Assembly (NCBI RefSeq): GCF_905171775.1
Contig: NC_053489.1
Coordinates: 145,306,142-145,370,141, forward strand
Origin: Rana temporaria
Taxonomy: Eukaryota > Chordata > Amphibia > Anura > Ranidae
Length of the DNA: 64,000 nt
Direction of reading: 5' to 3'
Shown: positions 1 through 12,151 of the stretch, piece after piece
Position numbering within the stretch: position 1 is the first letter of the stretch
Layout of the letters: each line of letters starts with the position of its first letter
The notes under the pieces: model-generated
What the model was told of the DNA's origin: nothing
The model's input: the letters and a program-made list of their open reading frames with translations, nothing else
The model's database searches: none
Program-made: the position numbers and the translations under genes

Positions 1-450
1 AAAAGGAAAAATAGTGATGCGCTAAAAACAACTTTTGTTGATAATATGTGTACAATATGTGCAGAATTGATACCAAATATACACACTCATGCAAATAACA
101 AATACAATATTGTAACTGGGGATGGCCTGATCCCGATTGTAGGCTGGGAAGAAGGCTGTAATAATATCAGACACTATGAAATATATGAATATGATATCGT
201 AAATACTAGGATAATGATCTAGGATCTAACCATATTGATAATGTTGTATACAGAGGATGAATTAAAACTCACTAATAAAACAGTTGAGATCAAATGCTAT
301 ATTTTGACCATAAGTGTGTTCATGAGAAATATCCATGTTGATTCAAGCTGACTGAGGGTCCTAACCTTGTGGGTCCCTCTCCAATGTCTTTTTAAGTTTA
401 AAATGTGTGGGGTCTTTTTTGTGTACCTTGGCAAAGTGTTTGGACACACT
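1..450. other. AT-rich DNA, no gene seen
   Basis: No open frame of note, no splice-framed exon and no repeat ends that I recognise. It leads into the first MITE at 451. Confidence 0.5.
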
Positions 451-1131
451 GGGGTAGATTCAGATAGATTAGCGGATCTTTAGATCCGCGTAATCTATCT
501 GATTTACGATCCGCCGGCGCAAGTTTTTAAGGCTAGTGCTGTATTCAGAAAGCACTTACCTCAAAACTTGCGGCGGCGTATCGTAAATCCCCTGGCGGAA
601 TTCAAATTCCGCGGCTAGGGGGCGTCTACAATTTAAATCAGGCGCGTCCCCGCGCCGATCCAACAGCTCATGCGCCGTCTGCGATATTTCCCAGCGTGCA
701 TTGCTCCAAATGACGTCGCTAGGACGTCATTGGTTTCGGCGTGAGCGTAACTTGCGTCCGGCCGTATTCTGAATCGACTTACGCAAACGATGTAAAAATT
801 CAAAACTCGGCGCGGGAACGACGGCCATACTTAACATAGGATACCCCTCACATAGCAGGGGTAACTATACGCCGGAAAAAGCCGAACGCAAGCGACGTAA
901 AAAAAAAGCGACGGGCGGGAGTTCGTTTCTGAATCGGCGGAACTCCTAGCGGCCAGCAGGAGATTGCAGCCTAAGATCCGACGGTGTAAGTCACTTACAC
1001 CTGTCGGATCTTAGGGAGATCTATGCGGAACCTGATTCTATGAATCAGCCGCATAGATCCGACCGGCGCAACTCAGAGATACAACGGCGTATCAGGAGAT
1101 ACGCCGTCGTATCTCTATCTGAATCCGGGCC
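451..1131. mobile_element. MITE with GATTCAGATAGA ends
   Basis: The left end reads GGGGTAGATTCAGATAGATT and the right end is its approximate inverse, finishing ATCTGAATCCGGGCC. The body is unusually GC- and CpG-rich (GGCGTATC, GACGTCAT, GCCGGA words) against AT-rich flanks. The same vocabulary recurs at 11428-12151, 34588-35196 and 63651-64000, so these are treated as one non-autonomous DNA-transposon family. No transposase frame is present. Confidence 0.75.
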
Positions 1132-1848
1132 AAGATGTTTGTCATAACCTTTCTTTATGTTCTGTACGTGTTCTCTGATTCTCACGTACTCTTCTCATAC
1201 CTTTTTTTACCCTTTTCCCCCTCTTTTTTCCCTCTACTCCCTTTCACCTTCTTTTTGTGCTCCTACTCTGAATGTAGTTATGTTTTCACTTAAAAGAACT
1301 CTTCAACTCCTTGGGGCATTCTACTTGGCCTATAGCCTACCAACTTTGATGCAAACCTTGAACATTCTGCCCCTTGAGAGTCTAAATTAATGTATTACTT
1401 CTGCAGGTAGCTCTGTTTTATCATTTGTTTTCTGAAAATGTTTTAGCCCTGTGTAGGCTTTCCAATTGTCCATATCTCCTTTCTTGAAAAATCAACACAT
1501 TTATTGAACGAGAAAAAAAAAAGTTCCACAATGTAAATCCAACATCAATTATGCTGCCCATGATGTAGATCCATGTCAATCTCGATAAGCGCTGCCCAAC
1601 ATTGTTGATTTGCCGACCTAGTGACCACCAATGCCCTGAAATCGAATCCAAATGACAGATCCTCTTTGGCTTCTAAATGTAAACAAGCTGTTTAGGATCC
1701 TGGGTGAGTTATTTTAGCAAATTTGGTCATGTGTATATTTGGTCAATGACATCACCTGGGATATCCCTACTCTTTGTTTACAATTAGCTGCAGGGCCAGG
1801 AGTAAAGATGTGTTTTGTTTCGTTTAAGATTTCAGTTAAGATTCTTTC
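1132..1848. other. Unassigned AT-rich spacer
   Basis: Pyrimidine-rich runs near 1200-1250 and short open frames only. No recognisable gene, RNA or repeat end. Confidence 0.4.
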
Positions 1849-2312
1849 CTTAAAAGAGACTTTTTTTTTTTTCTTTTTTTTCTTTTGCTAGCCATACTTA
1901 CCTCGGTAGATGCAGCATCAGACTGATGCTGCATCTGTCCCCGGCGTTTCTGCACTGAGAACCGAGCCACCAAACACTGCTAATGGCTCAGGTCTCACTC
2001 CTCCCTGAGCAGAGCGATGCTGACTGTCAGTCAGCATTGCTTCTGCTCTACTTCTCCACGCTCATTGGAGTGCTGAGCTGTGGAGGGGCAGGGAGTGGCC
2101 GTCTCAACGGCTTGCTGAGACTGCCATCAATCAAGGCAGCTGGCAGATCCAGACTTGGAAGTCGGGATGATGCATTGCCTCGACTGATGGCAATGACATC
2201 AGCGGAGAGTGGACTTTAGACCGCTCTTTGCTGAAAATGGGTCACAGGAGTGCAAAACAAATTGCACTCCTGTGACCCAGAGGAGAAGCCCAGGCTGGAC
2301 TCCTACTTTAAT
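1849..2312. mobile_element. TTAA-bounded MITE with internal hairpin
   Basis: Bounded by TTAAAAGAGAC on the left and CCTACTTTAA on the right. It contains a hairpin at 2238-2279 whose arms read GGTCACAGGAGTGCAA and its inverse. The same arm (TTGCACTCCTGTGACCC) is found at 16016-16034 in a related copy. The GC-rich middle has CTGACTGTCAGTCAGC-like local palindromes. There is no plausible coding capacity. Confidence 0.55.
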
Positions 2313-3350
2313 TTAATCATTTTGTTTCCTCATATTCATTAAGTTTAAATTATTTTTCAGATTTGTTTTGTATATTCGATTTGTTTTGTGCATTTGGATT
2401 GCTTTCATATGTTAGTTGTTCTGAATTGATTTGTAATTCCGAAGTCTTTTTAAATATTGGCTATATTAATTTTAATGTATTGATTCGTTATTTTTGGAGA
2501 TTTCCTATGCATTCTGTTTGCGTTGGATGGAGATGGATCCATCAGAATCCCTGAATCATAACATAATGAATGGAACAAAATACATTTTTGATTCATTTGT
2601 TACATTATGATTCAGTGAGATTATACCTCCATTCAATCAAGCAAATAAATCATCTTATTTCACTTTTGTACCTCACTGTATTTATTGCAATATGTTCCCA
2701 TTTCATATGTAGCGCAATTTTTATAATAATGAAAAATGTTAATGTAACAAAAACTAAATGGATTCGAATAAATGTGGATCTTTCTTTTTGGCGTTACTTT
2801 ATTTCAGATGCTTCATTAACAAAAGGCCCAAACTATCGCATCATGTCATCCAAATGAAACAAATTAATACAAATGAATTTGTTGTTTTGTTATCATTTAA
2901 TTTAGATCTGTTGAAATTCATTACCATTGTAATTCTGAGATTTGGATACATCTGAATCTCCAAATGTAAATCTAGTCGAGAATCAAGAATTTTGTTTTGA
3001 AAACAAAAAAAAAATTGCATGTCTAGTCAGGAGTTGTGTTGTCATTTGCAACAAGTAGTCCATTGTGAGCAAATGTATCACTGTTGTAATTTACCGTGAT
3101 TGACATTTTTTACATCACTGGATGATTTGATTGACAAGGAAAACATATTTTTTTTTAAATAAACCACTGTAACCAGTGTTTATGTTTTTTTGCAGTAAGG
3201 GACATTTTGTAAGGTGTCCCTGTGTTTATTTACAATTTGCATTTTTTGTAAATAAGTAACCGGGAATACTATAGATGCTTTACTCATTCACATTGGAAGA
3301 GCCGATGTCTGGGGACTCTTATTTTAAAGGTTATACAGTATATAAAGAAA
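2313..3350. other. AT-rich DNA, possibly an old repeat
   Basis: Many TTGATTC, GAATC and TTTGTTTTG words suggest a degenerate repeat between about 2340 and 3030, but I could not define its ends. No gene is seen. Confidence 0.35.
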
Positions 3351-3533
3351 CTCAAATATTATAAAATGCTCTCAGTGCTGTGTGATATATTCAAACAGTG
3401 AAATTTATGATTCATATATATACATAAATAAATTGCATCCAAACAGGTTAATTCGCAACACACTGCATGCCCCAAACAAAGCAAACTAATAGCAAACACA
3501 GTGTTGTTTTGGAAATCATAAAATCATGTGTGT

Positions 3534-3720
3534 TGTGACGCAACGCATCGGAAGGAGCTGGGTGACGTCAACCTCCGTGTCTCGGCCGTACCGTAGGTGT
3601 TTCTGTGCAGTGTTACAGCCTACATACTGTACTGGATATCCCTTTCTGTAAATGTGAGTGATACTTGTTATTTAAAAAATCTATAATAAGGTTTTACACT
3701 ATGGAAGATGTTTTTGCCTA
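3534..3720 (+). other. Decayed hammerhead-like/promoter-like repeat
   Basis: A short stem (GTTG-CAAC) is followed by GCATCGG, then GGTGACGTCA, and later AAATGTGAGT and TTTTACACTATGG. The same order of signals occurs at 35244-35420. The catalytic core of a hammerhead is not complete here, so this is only a family resemblance. Confidence 0.35.
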
Positions 3721-3924
3721 CATGTGATCTAACATGGGAGTAATTGGAGAGGAGCCAATAAGGAAAACATACATGGACAGATCATCGGAGAGATACCGGC
3801 ACAAAGGAGAGACGTGCAAGCAAGCATGTTTGATCTATATGACAATATAGATAAAACCTTGAGGTGAGCTGCCACCTGCACTATTATTTATCACATGAGG
3901 TGGACTCCATGTGCATTGAATATA

Positions 3925-4382
3925 AAGGGTGTTGTTAAACCTTCCGATACTTACAGGCCCCCCAGCCCCCCGGTTTACTTACCTGAGCCCTTGAAAGTCC
4001 CACGTCAAGAACGCGCTGGCTTCTTGGCTCTTCTTGGCCTAGGCTTCTCTGCTCTTCATTGGATAGATTGATAGCAGTGCAGCCATTGACTCCGCTCCTG
4101 TCAATCAAATCCAATGACGCGGGCACCAGAGGCCGGGCCGAGTCCAGCATTCGTGTCTATGGACGCAAATGCTGGACTTGGGAGCGTGCCCGCAAGATAA
4201 CCCCCTTGGGAAAGCACTTCCCAAAGGGGGTTAGCTGATGCGGGGAGGAACGAGATAGCCGCGGAGGGAACCCATAAGACGAGGTTCGGGGCCACTTTGT
4301 GCAAAACGAGCTGCACAGTGGAGGGAAGTATAACATGTTTGTTTATTTAAAAAAAAAATACAAACTTTTACAATCACTTTAA
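3925..4382. mobile_element. TTAA-type MITE, CTTACCTGAGCCC family
   Basis: The right end reads CAATCACTTTAA; the left end is TAAAGGGTGTTGTTAAACC. It contains ACTTACCTGAGCCC and TAACATGTTTGTTTATTT, shared with the copies at 15530-15984 and 62898-63260. Non-coding. Confidence 0.6.
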
Positions 4383-4715
4383 GCTATAAAACAGAGGAAA
4401 GCTATATAAAGGAAGATTAACACTTTTTATGTTTTATACACATTAAAGACTTTTTATGGGACTATAATTTACTTATGTTATTTGAATATTCTCTTTGGGA
4501 CTTTAAGTACAGTACAAGCCTTTTGAGATTAATTACATATTTCCAAACCAACACTGTGTTTGCTTGGTTTGAGGCATGCAGTGTGTTGCACATTAACCTT
4601 ATAGGAATGCACTTTTTTTTACTGTATGTATACTGTATATATGATTTTTTAATGAAAATCATTAATTTCACTGTTTAAATATACTGTATCACACAGCACT
4701 GAGAGCACTTTATAT

Positions 4716-5399
4716 TATTGGAGTTTTTTTTAATGTATATCAGCTAAATGTGAAATGCTAATCGATTTGAACAGTGTTTACATATTAAACACATCCATTT
4801 TGAATCACTTGGATACATTTTTTACACATTAACGTTTATTGCAACTATTGAGTACAAGCAAATTGCTTCACTTAGGGTCTTTCAGGTTCTCATAAGTTGT
4901 TCCTGCAGATCCCTTCATCAACATGGGGACAAAGTGCAATGACAGGAGAGCCTCCCATTAAGTATTTTGGGGGGGATCGGCAGTTTTTTTTTTTTTTTTG
5001 CGTGGGGAACCCCTTAAAACCAATACCAGACCCTCATCTGGAGATTATGTATTTGTTTACATAAGCATGAGTTTCTCATTAAGTATGGGTCAAGGCCTAA
5101 TTCGTATCAATCCTCTAGAAAAGTTCAGTGCTGTCAAGTCATCCCATTAGATACTGACACCTATGAATTGCAATGGTTCTGTGGCCAATTATATACTGAT
5201 AAGGCATTCAGTTAAATCTAATTAGCCACAGAACCTGTAAATAAACACATCAGTAATTAAATGGAAGAGCTGGTAATCCTGCATGTAATGTTTATGGACA
5301 ATATACCAATTTTAAATGGAAGGTATTGTTTTCTTCATTAGGAATTCACAAATCAACAAACAGAAAGTAATGAAAAATGTATATTGGTTTGATTCTAAA
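4716..5399. other. Unassigned spacer
   Basis: A T-run near 4986 and AT-rich DNA. I see no gene or defined repeat. Confidence 0.4.
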
Positions 5400-5606
5400 A
5401 CCCCATACACATGGGCCGAATGTTGGAAGACATTGTCAGGATAAAAAAAAAAAGCCGACATTCAGCCGTGCGTATGTGGGCTGTCCGACAGAAGCCGCAC
5501 CTTTGCTCGGTTTCTGTTGGATGAGCATGCTGAAAAACCAGCAGCCGATGGCAAAGAACGGAAAAAAAAATAAGAAAAAAAGTGTAGTGTGTACCAGGCT
5601 TTCATC
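5400..5606. mobile_element. Small palindromic MITE (CCCCATACACATGGGCC)
   Basis: The left end CCCCATACACATGG and right end GTGTGTACCAGGC match the ends of the GTACACACG-type palindromic MITEs elsewhere in the window. Inner arms pair around GCCGACATTCAGCC and CAGCAGCCGATGGC-like sequence. Non-coding. Confidence 0.5.
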
Positions 5607-6183
5607 TATATTTAGAATAGGGAAAAGGGATTTTGTAATGTCCAAAAGATGAACATCCTGCAGGATGTTTAGGAGTCCACAAGAGTTTATTTCATCATAG
5701 AAGTCTAAAGCAAAAGGCCAAAATGTTTTAGGGACTTGAACTACCTAATTAAATAGAGCCTTATGGGTTTTTAGAGGATTCGTTTAATTAAGGAATAAAC
5801 TAGTTCCTTTATTCCAAAAGCAAGCTTCAATCACATGCTGAAGCATACTTTTGGGTTAAAATAGACAGTTTATTGCCATGTTAAATTACACTTCTATTAA
5901 CCTATTAGTGTCCAGCACTCTATTTAAACCAGCAATTTGAGCCCTGATGAAGGGGGAATTCTTCATCCAGCAAAATGTATTGGCTTGTTGTTTTCATGCT
6001 AGTTTGGTTTGGGTGGACTAACAAAAAAAATCTAAAACCTAACTTTTTTAAACAGTAACAATTTTTTTTTGGTGGGACAAAGGCTTTAAATAAATGAATC
6101 TGACTAACCATTGTAAGTATCCGTAAGTATTGAAAGGTTTGTCTCAACCATTTAACTACCCTTTTGCTAGTCAGCTTGGTCTG
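5607..6183. other. Unassigned spacer
   Basis: No gene. At 5937-5985 the sequence CCCTGATGAAGG is followed by CAGCAAAATGTATTGGC. This faintly recalls a hammerhead core, but the conserved GAAAC is lost. Confidence 0.35.
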
Positions 6184-6890
6184 CTAACCACTTAAGCCCC
6201 GAGCCTGTTTTTCAGACTCCGTGTTTACATGTTAAAAACAAGTTTTTTTGCTAGACAATTACTTAGAACCCCCAAATATTATATATTGTTTTTTTTCTAA
6301 CACCCGAGAGAATAAAATGGCGGTCATTGCAATACTTTTTGTCACACCGTATTTGCGCAGCGGTCTTACAAGCACATTTTTTTTTATTAAAAAACAAGAC
6401 AACAGTAAAGTTAGCCCAATTGTTTTTTATTGTGTGAAAGATAATGTTACGCCGAGAAAATTGATACCCAACATTTCACGCTTCAAAATGCACCCGCTCG
6501 TAGAATGGCGTCAAACTTTTACCCTTAAAAATCTTAGGCAATGTTTAAGAAATTCTAGTCGTGTGTACAGGGCCTAAGTATTGTGGCGTATCCTCACATG
6601 CGTGGTTTGAACACCATTTTCGTATGCGGGCGCTACTCAAGGAAGGGTTCGCTTCTGCGTGCGAGATTGTCAGAACAGGCGCTTTAAAAAAAATTTTGTT
6701 TTCTTATTTATTGTACTTGATTTTATTTATTTTTACACTGTTTTAAAAAAAATGGATCACTTTTATTCCTATTACAATGAATGTAAACATTTCTTGTAAT
6801 AGAAAAAAGCATGACGGGTCCTCTTAAATATGAGATCTGGGGTCAAAAAGACCTCAGATCTCATATTTACACTAAAATGCAATAAAAAAA
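6184..6890. mobile_element. Truncated piggyBac-type element end
   Basis: It begins CTAACCACTTAAGCCCCGAG, a one-base change from TTAACCACTT. It shares long stretches with 20011-20760 (AACCCCCAAA-TATTATATATT, CGTATTTGCGCAGCG, CCTCACATGC). The other terminus is missing. A half copy of a GTACACACG-type MITE end (GTCGTGTGTACAGGGCC) lies at about 6556-6577. Confidence 0.65.
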
Positions 6891-7163
6891 TAGGATTTTA
6901 TACTCACCGTAAAATCTTTTTCTCTGAGTTCATGGACGGACACAGCCTTCATCTTGACAAAGTGGGTATTAGCCTTCCTTTAGGAGTGACTAGGCAGAAA
7001 GTGTTAACTTCAAAGCTGAACAGCCCCGCCCAGGGGGCGGTCCTATTGGCTATATCCCCTCAGCCTGCACCAAGCAGTTCAGTTCGTAGCAAGCAGTACA
7101 AACTTAAAAAAAGAGGAGTGGGTGCTGTGTCCATCCATGAACTCATAGAAAAGGATTTTACTG
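6891..7163. mobile_element. MITE with GAGTTCATGGACGGACACAGC ends
   Basis: Terminal inverted repeats of about 45 bp: the left holds AAAATC, TCTCTGAGTTCATGG and GGACACAGC, and the right holds GCTGTGTCC, CCATGAACTCATAG and AAGGATTTTA. The open frame across it is a by-product of the repeat; it has no protein motif. Confidence 0.7.
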
Positions 7164-8287
7164 TGATGTTGTGCTTTTTAAGGTCAATTTTGCCCGCACA
7201 GTTTTTATTATGAATTCTTTTTAATGAAGATATTTTTGAATACAAGTAAATCTATATGACATAATCTATAATATGAAACTTATTCACGGAGACTTATGAT
7301 CATACAAAATAGCTACATTTATTGGTTGACAAAAATATGAATATTTACATGAAATTAAAATACCAATTGCGTTACATGAACGACTTAAAAATCAATAAAA
7401 ATCCCCACAAAATGGGCACGTAGTACATTTGGCATACTGCTGTCATACTACATTCTTAATTTGGTTTAATAACCTTGTGTAAAGAACAATGTAACAGAAC
7501 GTCTATTTCACACGTTCAACCGTTACTATACTACAGGTAAGTAAGTGGTTAACAATGTGAAATAAATTGGACGTTTGTTTTGTCACTAAAATTGGAACTA
7601 AGCAATAAGAAAAATATAATGAAAAATGTACTCTTTTGAGAAAAATCTACCAGTTTTTGATTAATGAGAATAAATCATAATTGCAAAATATTCAATACTT
7701 CAATATTTTAATGAACAACAATAGATTCAAGTTAAAATAAAAAATGACATAATTACCCATTCCAAAATGACTATTTCCTACTTGCAAGTGACCAGAGTTA
7801 AAATGGCTGCCGTGGCTTTCTATGAATCTTCATGGGATAAGAATATGTCTTCATGCATGGTGCAAGTGTATCAGTCTGTCTGAGAGTGTAGATCTCCCAG
7901 TGTGCCCCCTTTCCGTGGGAGTCTGTCTCCCATCAATCTGTCCCTCTGTCCTCCCTGTGTGAGCGAGTCTCCTCCTTCAGTTCCTTTCATCTAATTTCCC
8001 TTCTCTTAAGTACTCTTTCCAGACAATGAGACTATAAAAATGTATACTAATTTCTGCCCAACCAGTATGTGTCCTTAACTCATAGGTTAGTTGCAAATAT
8101 GGGAATAACTGTCAAAAAGTGTCTGGTTTCTATAGGTTGACGACTTAATGATTAACTGTTCTCTGGACTTTGAGATCCTCAAGTAATATCACATTCAACC
8201 ACCGGGTGTTTTGCATGTATTGTGAGATTATCTCTTTACGTTGAGATTCTAATTTCAAATGTGTATAAATCTATATAATGCTGGGAA

Positions 8288-8290
<3 letters not shown>
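7164..8290. other. AT-rich spacer
   Basis: No gene, RNA or bounded repeat identified. A C/T-rich stretch lies at about 7890-7990. Confidence 0.4.

Positions 8291-8335
<45 letters not shown>
8291..8335. repeat. (AT)n microsatellite
   Basis: An uninterrupted AT dinucleotide run ending next to the TA at the edge of the Tc1 element. Confidence 0.95.
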
Positions 8336-8338
<3 letters not shown>

Positions 8339-8339
<1 letters not shown>

Positions 8340-9190
8340 AGACCAAATGTTTGGACACACCTTCTCATTCAAAGAGTTTTCTTTATTTTCATGACTATGA
8401 AAATTGTAGATTCACACTGAAGGCATCAAAACTATGAATTAACACATGTGGAATTATACATAACAAAAAAGTGTGAAACAACTGAAAATATATTTCATAT
8501 TCTAGGTTCTTCAAAGTAGCCACATTTTGCTTTGATTACTGCTTGGCACACTCTTGGCATTCTCTTGATGAGCTTCAAGAGGTAGTCACCTGGCGCAGCA
8601 CCCCATCACTCTCCTTCTTGGTCAAATAGCCCTTACACAGCCTGGAGATGTGTTTGGGGTCATTGTCCTGTTGAAAAATAAATGATGGTCCAACTAAACG
8701 CAAACCGGATGGAATAGCATGCCGCTGCAAGATGCTGTGGTAGCCATGCTGGTTCAGTATGCCTTCAATTTTGATTAAATCCCCAACAGTGTCACCAGCA
8801 AAGCACCCCCACACCATCACACCTCCTCCTCCATGCTTCACGGTGGGAACCAGGCATGTAAAGTCCATCCATTCACCTTTTCTGCGTCGCACAAAGACAC
8901 GGGAATTGGAACCAAAGATCTCAAGTTTGGACTCATCAGACCAAAGCACAGATTTCCACTGGTCTAATGTCCATTCCTTGTGTTCTTTAGCCCAAACAAG
9001 TCTCTTCTGCTTGTTGCCTTTCTTTAGCAGTGGTTTCCTAGTAGATATTCTACCATGAAGGCCTGATTCACACAGTCTCCTCTTAACAGTTCTAGAGATG
9101 TGTCTGCTGCAAAAGGTGGCTACTTTGAAGAACCTAGAATATGAAATATATTTTCAGTTGTTTCACACTTTTTTGTTATGCATAATTTCA
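8339..9190 (-). mobile_element. Rearranged Tc1-like element
   Basis: The left end is CAGACCAAATGTTTGGACAC next to a TA dinucleotide, a Tc1-family terminus. The 3' untranslated part at about 8448-8530 reappears inverted at about 9111-9190 (shared AACTGAAAATATATTTCATA and TTCTTCAAAGTAGCCAC). The right end therefore carries a second, inverted copy of the 3' end instead of the 5' part, and the outer right terminus is missing. Confidence 0.85.
8507..9109 (-). pseudogene. Tc1 transposase fragment, internal deletion
   Basis: Tc1/mariner transposases cut and rejoin DNA at TA sites using a DDE triad. Reading the minus strand, the preserved parts are a stretch with RRLCESGLHGR, KPLLKKGNKQKRLVWAKEH, the first catalytic block LWSDESK, GGGGVMVWGCFAG and the second block QQDNDPKH. 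After GVLRQV the frame runs straight into GDYLLKLIKRMP-type C-terminal sequence in another frame (near 8587). The segment that holds WPPQSPDLNPIE in relatives, with the third catalytic residue, is gone. The N-terminal DNA-binding region is replaced by an inverted copy of the element's 3' end at about 9110. It cannot be active. CAGGTGAC at the junction resembles the expected donor sequence, so a short-homology deletion is likely. Confidence 0.85.
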
Positions 9191-11427
9191 CAAAAAAGAG
9201 ATTACTATAAGAAAAAAGTAATTTAAAACTGCTTGCGGCTTTAATGTAATGTCTGATCCCTGCAATATGGATGAAAATCATTGCGAAAAACAGCACAGAC
9301 ACAGACAGTACACACACCACGTAGCTTTAGGTGCAAACTACAGAGAACACGGCCAGTACACAGGGGCATGTCATAGACGACCCAGTGCGTAACTATGGTC
9401 GGCACACACTCGATGGCCGAAACTGGGGGGACTACAAGGACCTAGGATCCAGCCTGTCGCCCAGTCGGCAGTTGATCGAAGAACACAGGAAAAAAATAAA
9501 ACCAAAAATCCAAAGTATAAAGAAATGGTGTGGGGGTCGTGGCGCTGTCTCAGTTGGGGCTAATGATATCAAAGAATGATAAGAAGAACCAGTATGTGAA
9601 CCAGCGGCTGGGGTCCAACCAACACTAGTGCCCAAAGGATTCCTGGTGTGAATAAATGATGCAATATAACTTTCAGACACGAAGTAAGCTGTGTGTAATG
9701 AATATGACAAAATTATAAGTGTGAGGTATATGTGACAGTCAGTTCCACAAGTACCCAATGGAGGCACTAAATACCATCACAAAATGCCCAGTGTATGTGA
9801 CAAAAATTGTATCAAACCACAATGTGCACCGAGTAAAACCAATAAAAATGAAAATAAAAATAATCACTAATACAATTGATATATGGTGACATGGCCGCCT
9901 ACCAGCGTGGCTGGGTCAGGGTCGGCTGTGCACAGGTGAACAACTCAGAGGTTGTGAGATATCAATTAGTTCAAAATTCAAAGAGAAATAGTTCATTAAT
10001 CCACATAAGTTGATCAGATGCAGAAAAAATCAAAAAAATTATCAAAAATTATATAGTGAACGGTAATGTTCGTGAACAGGTGATTCCAATCTAAGTGAAG
10101 TGATCACAGTAGGCAGTTGGTGAACATTCACGCAGTGAATCCGGTGCTCCCCCTCCTGGGTCCCCACTCACCAGAGGCACTCACCCCTGCAGGGGTAAAC
10201 TGCATATATGTATATAATCTCCAACGCCAGGGCTTTCTCCTTCCTAGGTCCTCTGGGTGGAAGTTCCTGGGTCCTCTGGATAGAAATCCCAATCACGGTG
10301 ATTCAGGTCTCCCAGACCTTCCGAGTTCCTTTTTTTTTTTTTTTGTTTCTTCCGTAAACCATCAAAAAACAACCTTAGGCAAGTTGCGTTGTGCAATGCA
10401 AAAGGTCGGCAGCGACACACCTCTTTCACCCCTATTCAGGATTGTGGCTTGAGGGGTATCCATCATTAACCATTGTTGACAAGCCTTTTATACTATCTCG
10501 TTTGTGAGTAGTTCTATTTTACCTTATCTATTTATTAAATTGTCAAACGGTAATACACTAGGCTGGTGCGCCTTTCTTTTTCTTTTCTTTTCTTTGTTTT
10601 CTGTAGGATGTTCCCCGTCCCTGAAGGGCAGCAAGGACTTTGTTACCAGTTTTGATATTTGTGGAAAATCCCATGCGGAAAATAGATTAACTGTCGGACT
10701 ATCCACCCGTGTGCAGGAGCTTGTGTGTCTTTTTGTGTATCAGCTTACTTCTTTTGTTAAGACACATTATCTTTGCTTGAGTAGAGAACCTTTTAAAAGG
10801 TGTTATAAAGCCGTTGCTGTAGAGATTGGTATTTTTTTTCAATATACATGATAAACATGCATCACTAATATAATAATTCTCTCTAAACAGTTACAAATTC
10901 TTTGTGAACTACACTTCATACCTTTGCACCTGCACGCCTCATTCACGCCTCATTATGATCAACGTTCGTATGCTGCTCTATTTTTGTTCTGGTTCCCAGG
11001 TGATAAATTAAATTACATCATGATTATTTATTTCTAATGTATCTATATGTATACATATGTATATATACGCATATACACACATCTCCAACATTGTATGCAG
11101 AGATATGCACAATTTAAATACACCATGCATGTCAGTTCCAGGTTTTTTCAATTGGTCCCTAACTCCGTCATAACATACACTAGGACCAATCAAGGCACAA
11201 ACATATTTCACTAACTTGTATGTTTTTTTTCTTTTTGTTTTGTAGGAAAAAATACATACAAGCATAGGGAGACTATACAAACAAATATAATATTATGTTT
11301 GGGATGCAAGTGAAAGTATTGTCCTTAACAACCAGTATGGTCCTTTAAAACTTTACTGTTAGTCATTGAAAGTAAATGTGTCACACACTGGGCAGTACAG
11401 ACAGGGCTGAAATTATATACACATTTC
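9189..11427. other. Unclassified, probably old repeats; no gene
   Basis: The stretch at 9330-10450 has GC-rich blocks with stops in all frames. At 10495-10600 the order GTTTGTGAGTAG, AT-rich, TACACTAGGCTGGTGCG resembles the downstream parts of the loci at 3534 and 35244. A (TA/CA) run lies at about 11035-11085. I found no exon or transposase. Confidence 0.35.
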
Positions 11428-12151
11428 GGGGTAGATCCACAAAGAAAGTACGCCGGCGTATCTATTGATACGCCGGCGTAATTTCAAAATTCCTGCGTCG
11501 TATCTTTGTTTTAAATCCTCAAAACAAGATACGACGGCATCTGGGTTAGATCCGACAGGCGTAGTCTTCGTACGCCTTCGGGTCTTAGATGCAATTTTTA
11601 GACGTCCGCTAGGTGGCGTTTCCGTCTTGATCCGCATTGAGTATGCAAATTAGCTATTTCCGACGATCCACAAACGTACGAGCGGCCGTCGCATTTTTTT
11701 ACGCCGTTTCCGTTCGGCTTTTTCCGGCATATAGTTAAAGCTGCTATCTGGTGGCGTACTCAATGTTAAGTATGGCCGTCGTTCCCGCGTATAATTTTGA
11801 AAATTTTACGTCATTTGCATAAGTCGTCCATGAATGGGGCCGGACGCCATTTACGTACACGTCGAAAACAATGACGTCCTTGCGACGTCATTTGGAGCAA
11901 TGCACCCTGGGAGTTTTGAAGGACGGGGCATGCGCAGTTTGTTCGGCGCGGGGACGCGCTTCATTTAAATGAAACACGCCCCCTACCCACCCAATTTGAA
12001 TTCCGCGCCCTTACGCCGCGAGAGATACACTACGCCTCCGTAACTTACGGCGCAAATTCGCTGAGGATTCAAACCAAGTCAAAGTAAGTTACAGCGGCGT
12101 AGCGTATCTGACATCGGCGCCGGGCGCAGCGTAGGTATGTGGATCTGCCCC
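11428..12151. mobile_element. MITE with GGGGTAGATCCACAAAG ends
   Basis: The left end GGGGTAGATCCACAAAG and right end TATGTGGATCTGCCCC are inverse of each other. Subterminal palindromes include TACGCCGGCGTA. CpG-rich body with GACGTCATTTGGAGCAATGC, a word also present inverted near 700 in the 451-1131 copy. Non-coding. Confidence 0.8.

Larger units (their letters stand above)
3355..4715. repeat. Unit flanked by ~170-bp inverted repeats
   Basis: The sequence at 3355-3525 returns in inverted form at about 4530-4715. Shared words include TGCTCTCAGTGCTGTGTGA, AACAGTGAAATT, CAACACACTGCATGCC and ACACAGTGTTG. The arms enclose a hammerhead-like locus (3534-3720) and a TTAA-type MITE (3925-4382). No coding frame is convincing. 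It may be an element with long terminal inverted repeats or two opposed copies of one repeat. Confidence 0.6.

Noticed and set aside
5937..5985. CCCTGATGAAGG as a hammerhead
   Set aside because: Stem II is weak and GAAAC is missing, so it is not called as an RNA feature.
6830..7213. 127-codon frame with plausible composition
   Set aside because: Both ends match the inverted termini of a MITE, so the frame follows the repeat and not a gene.
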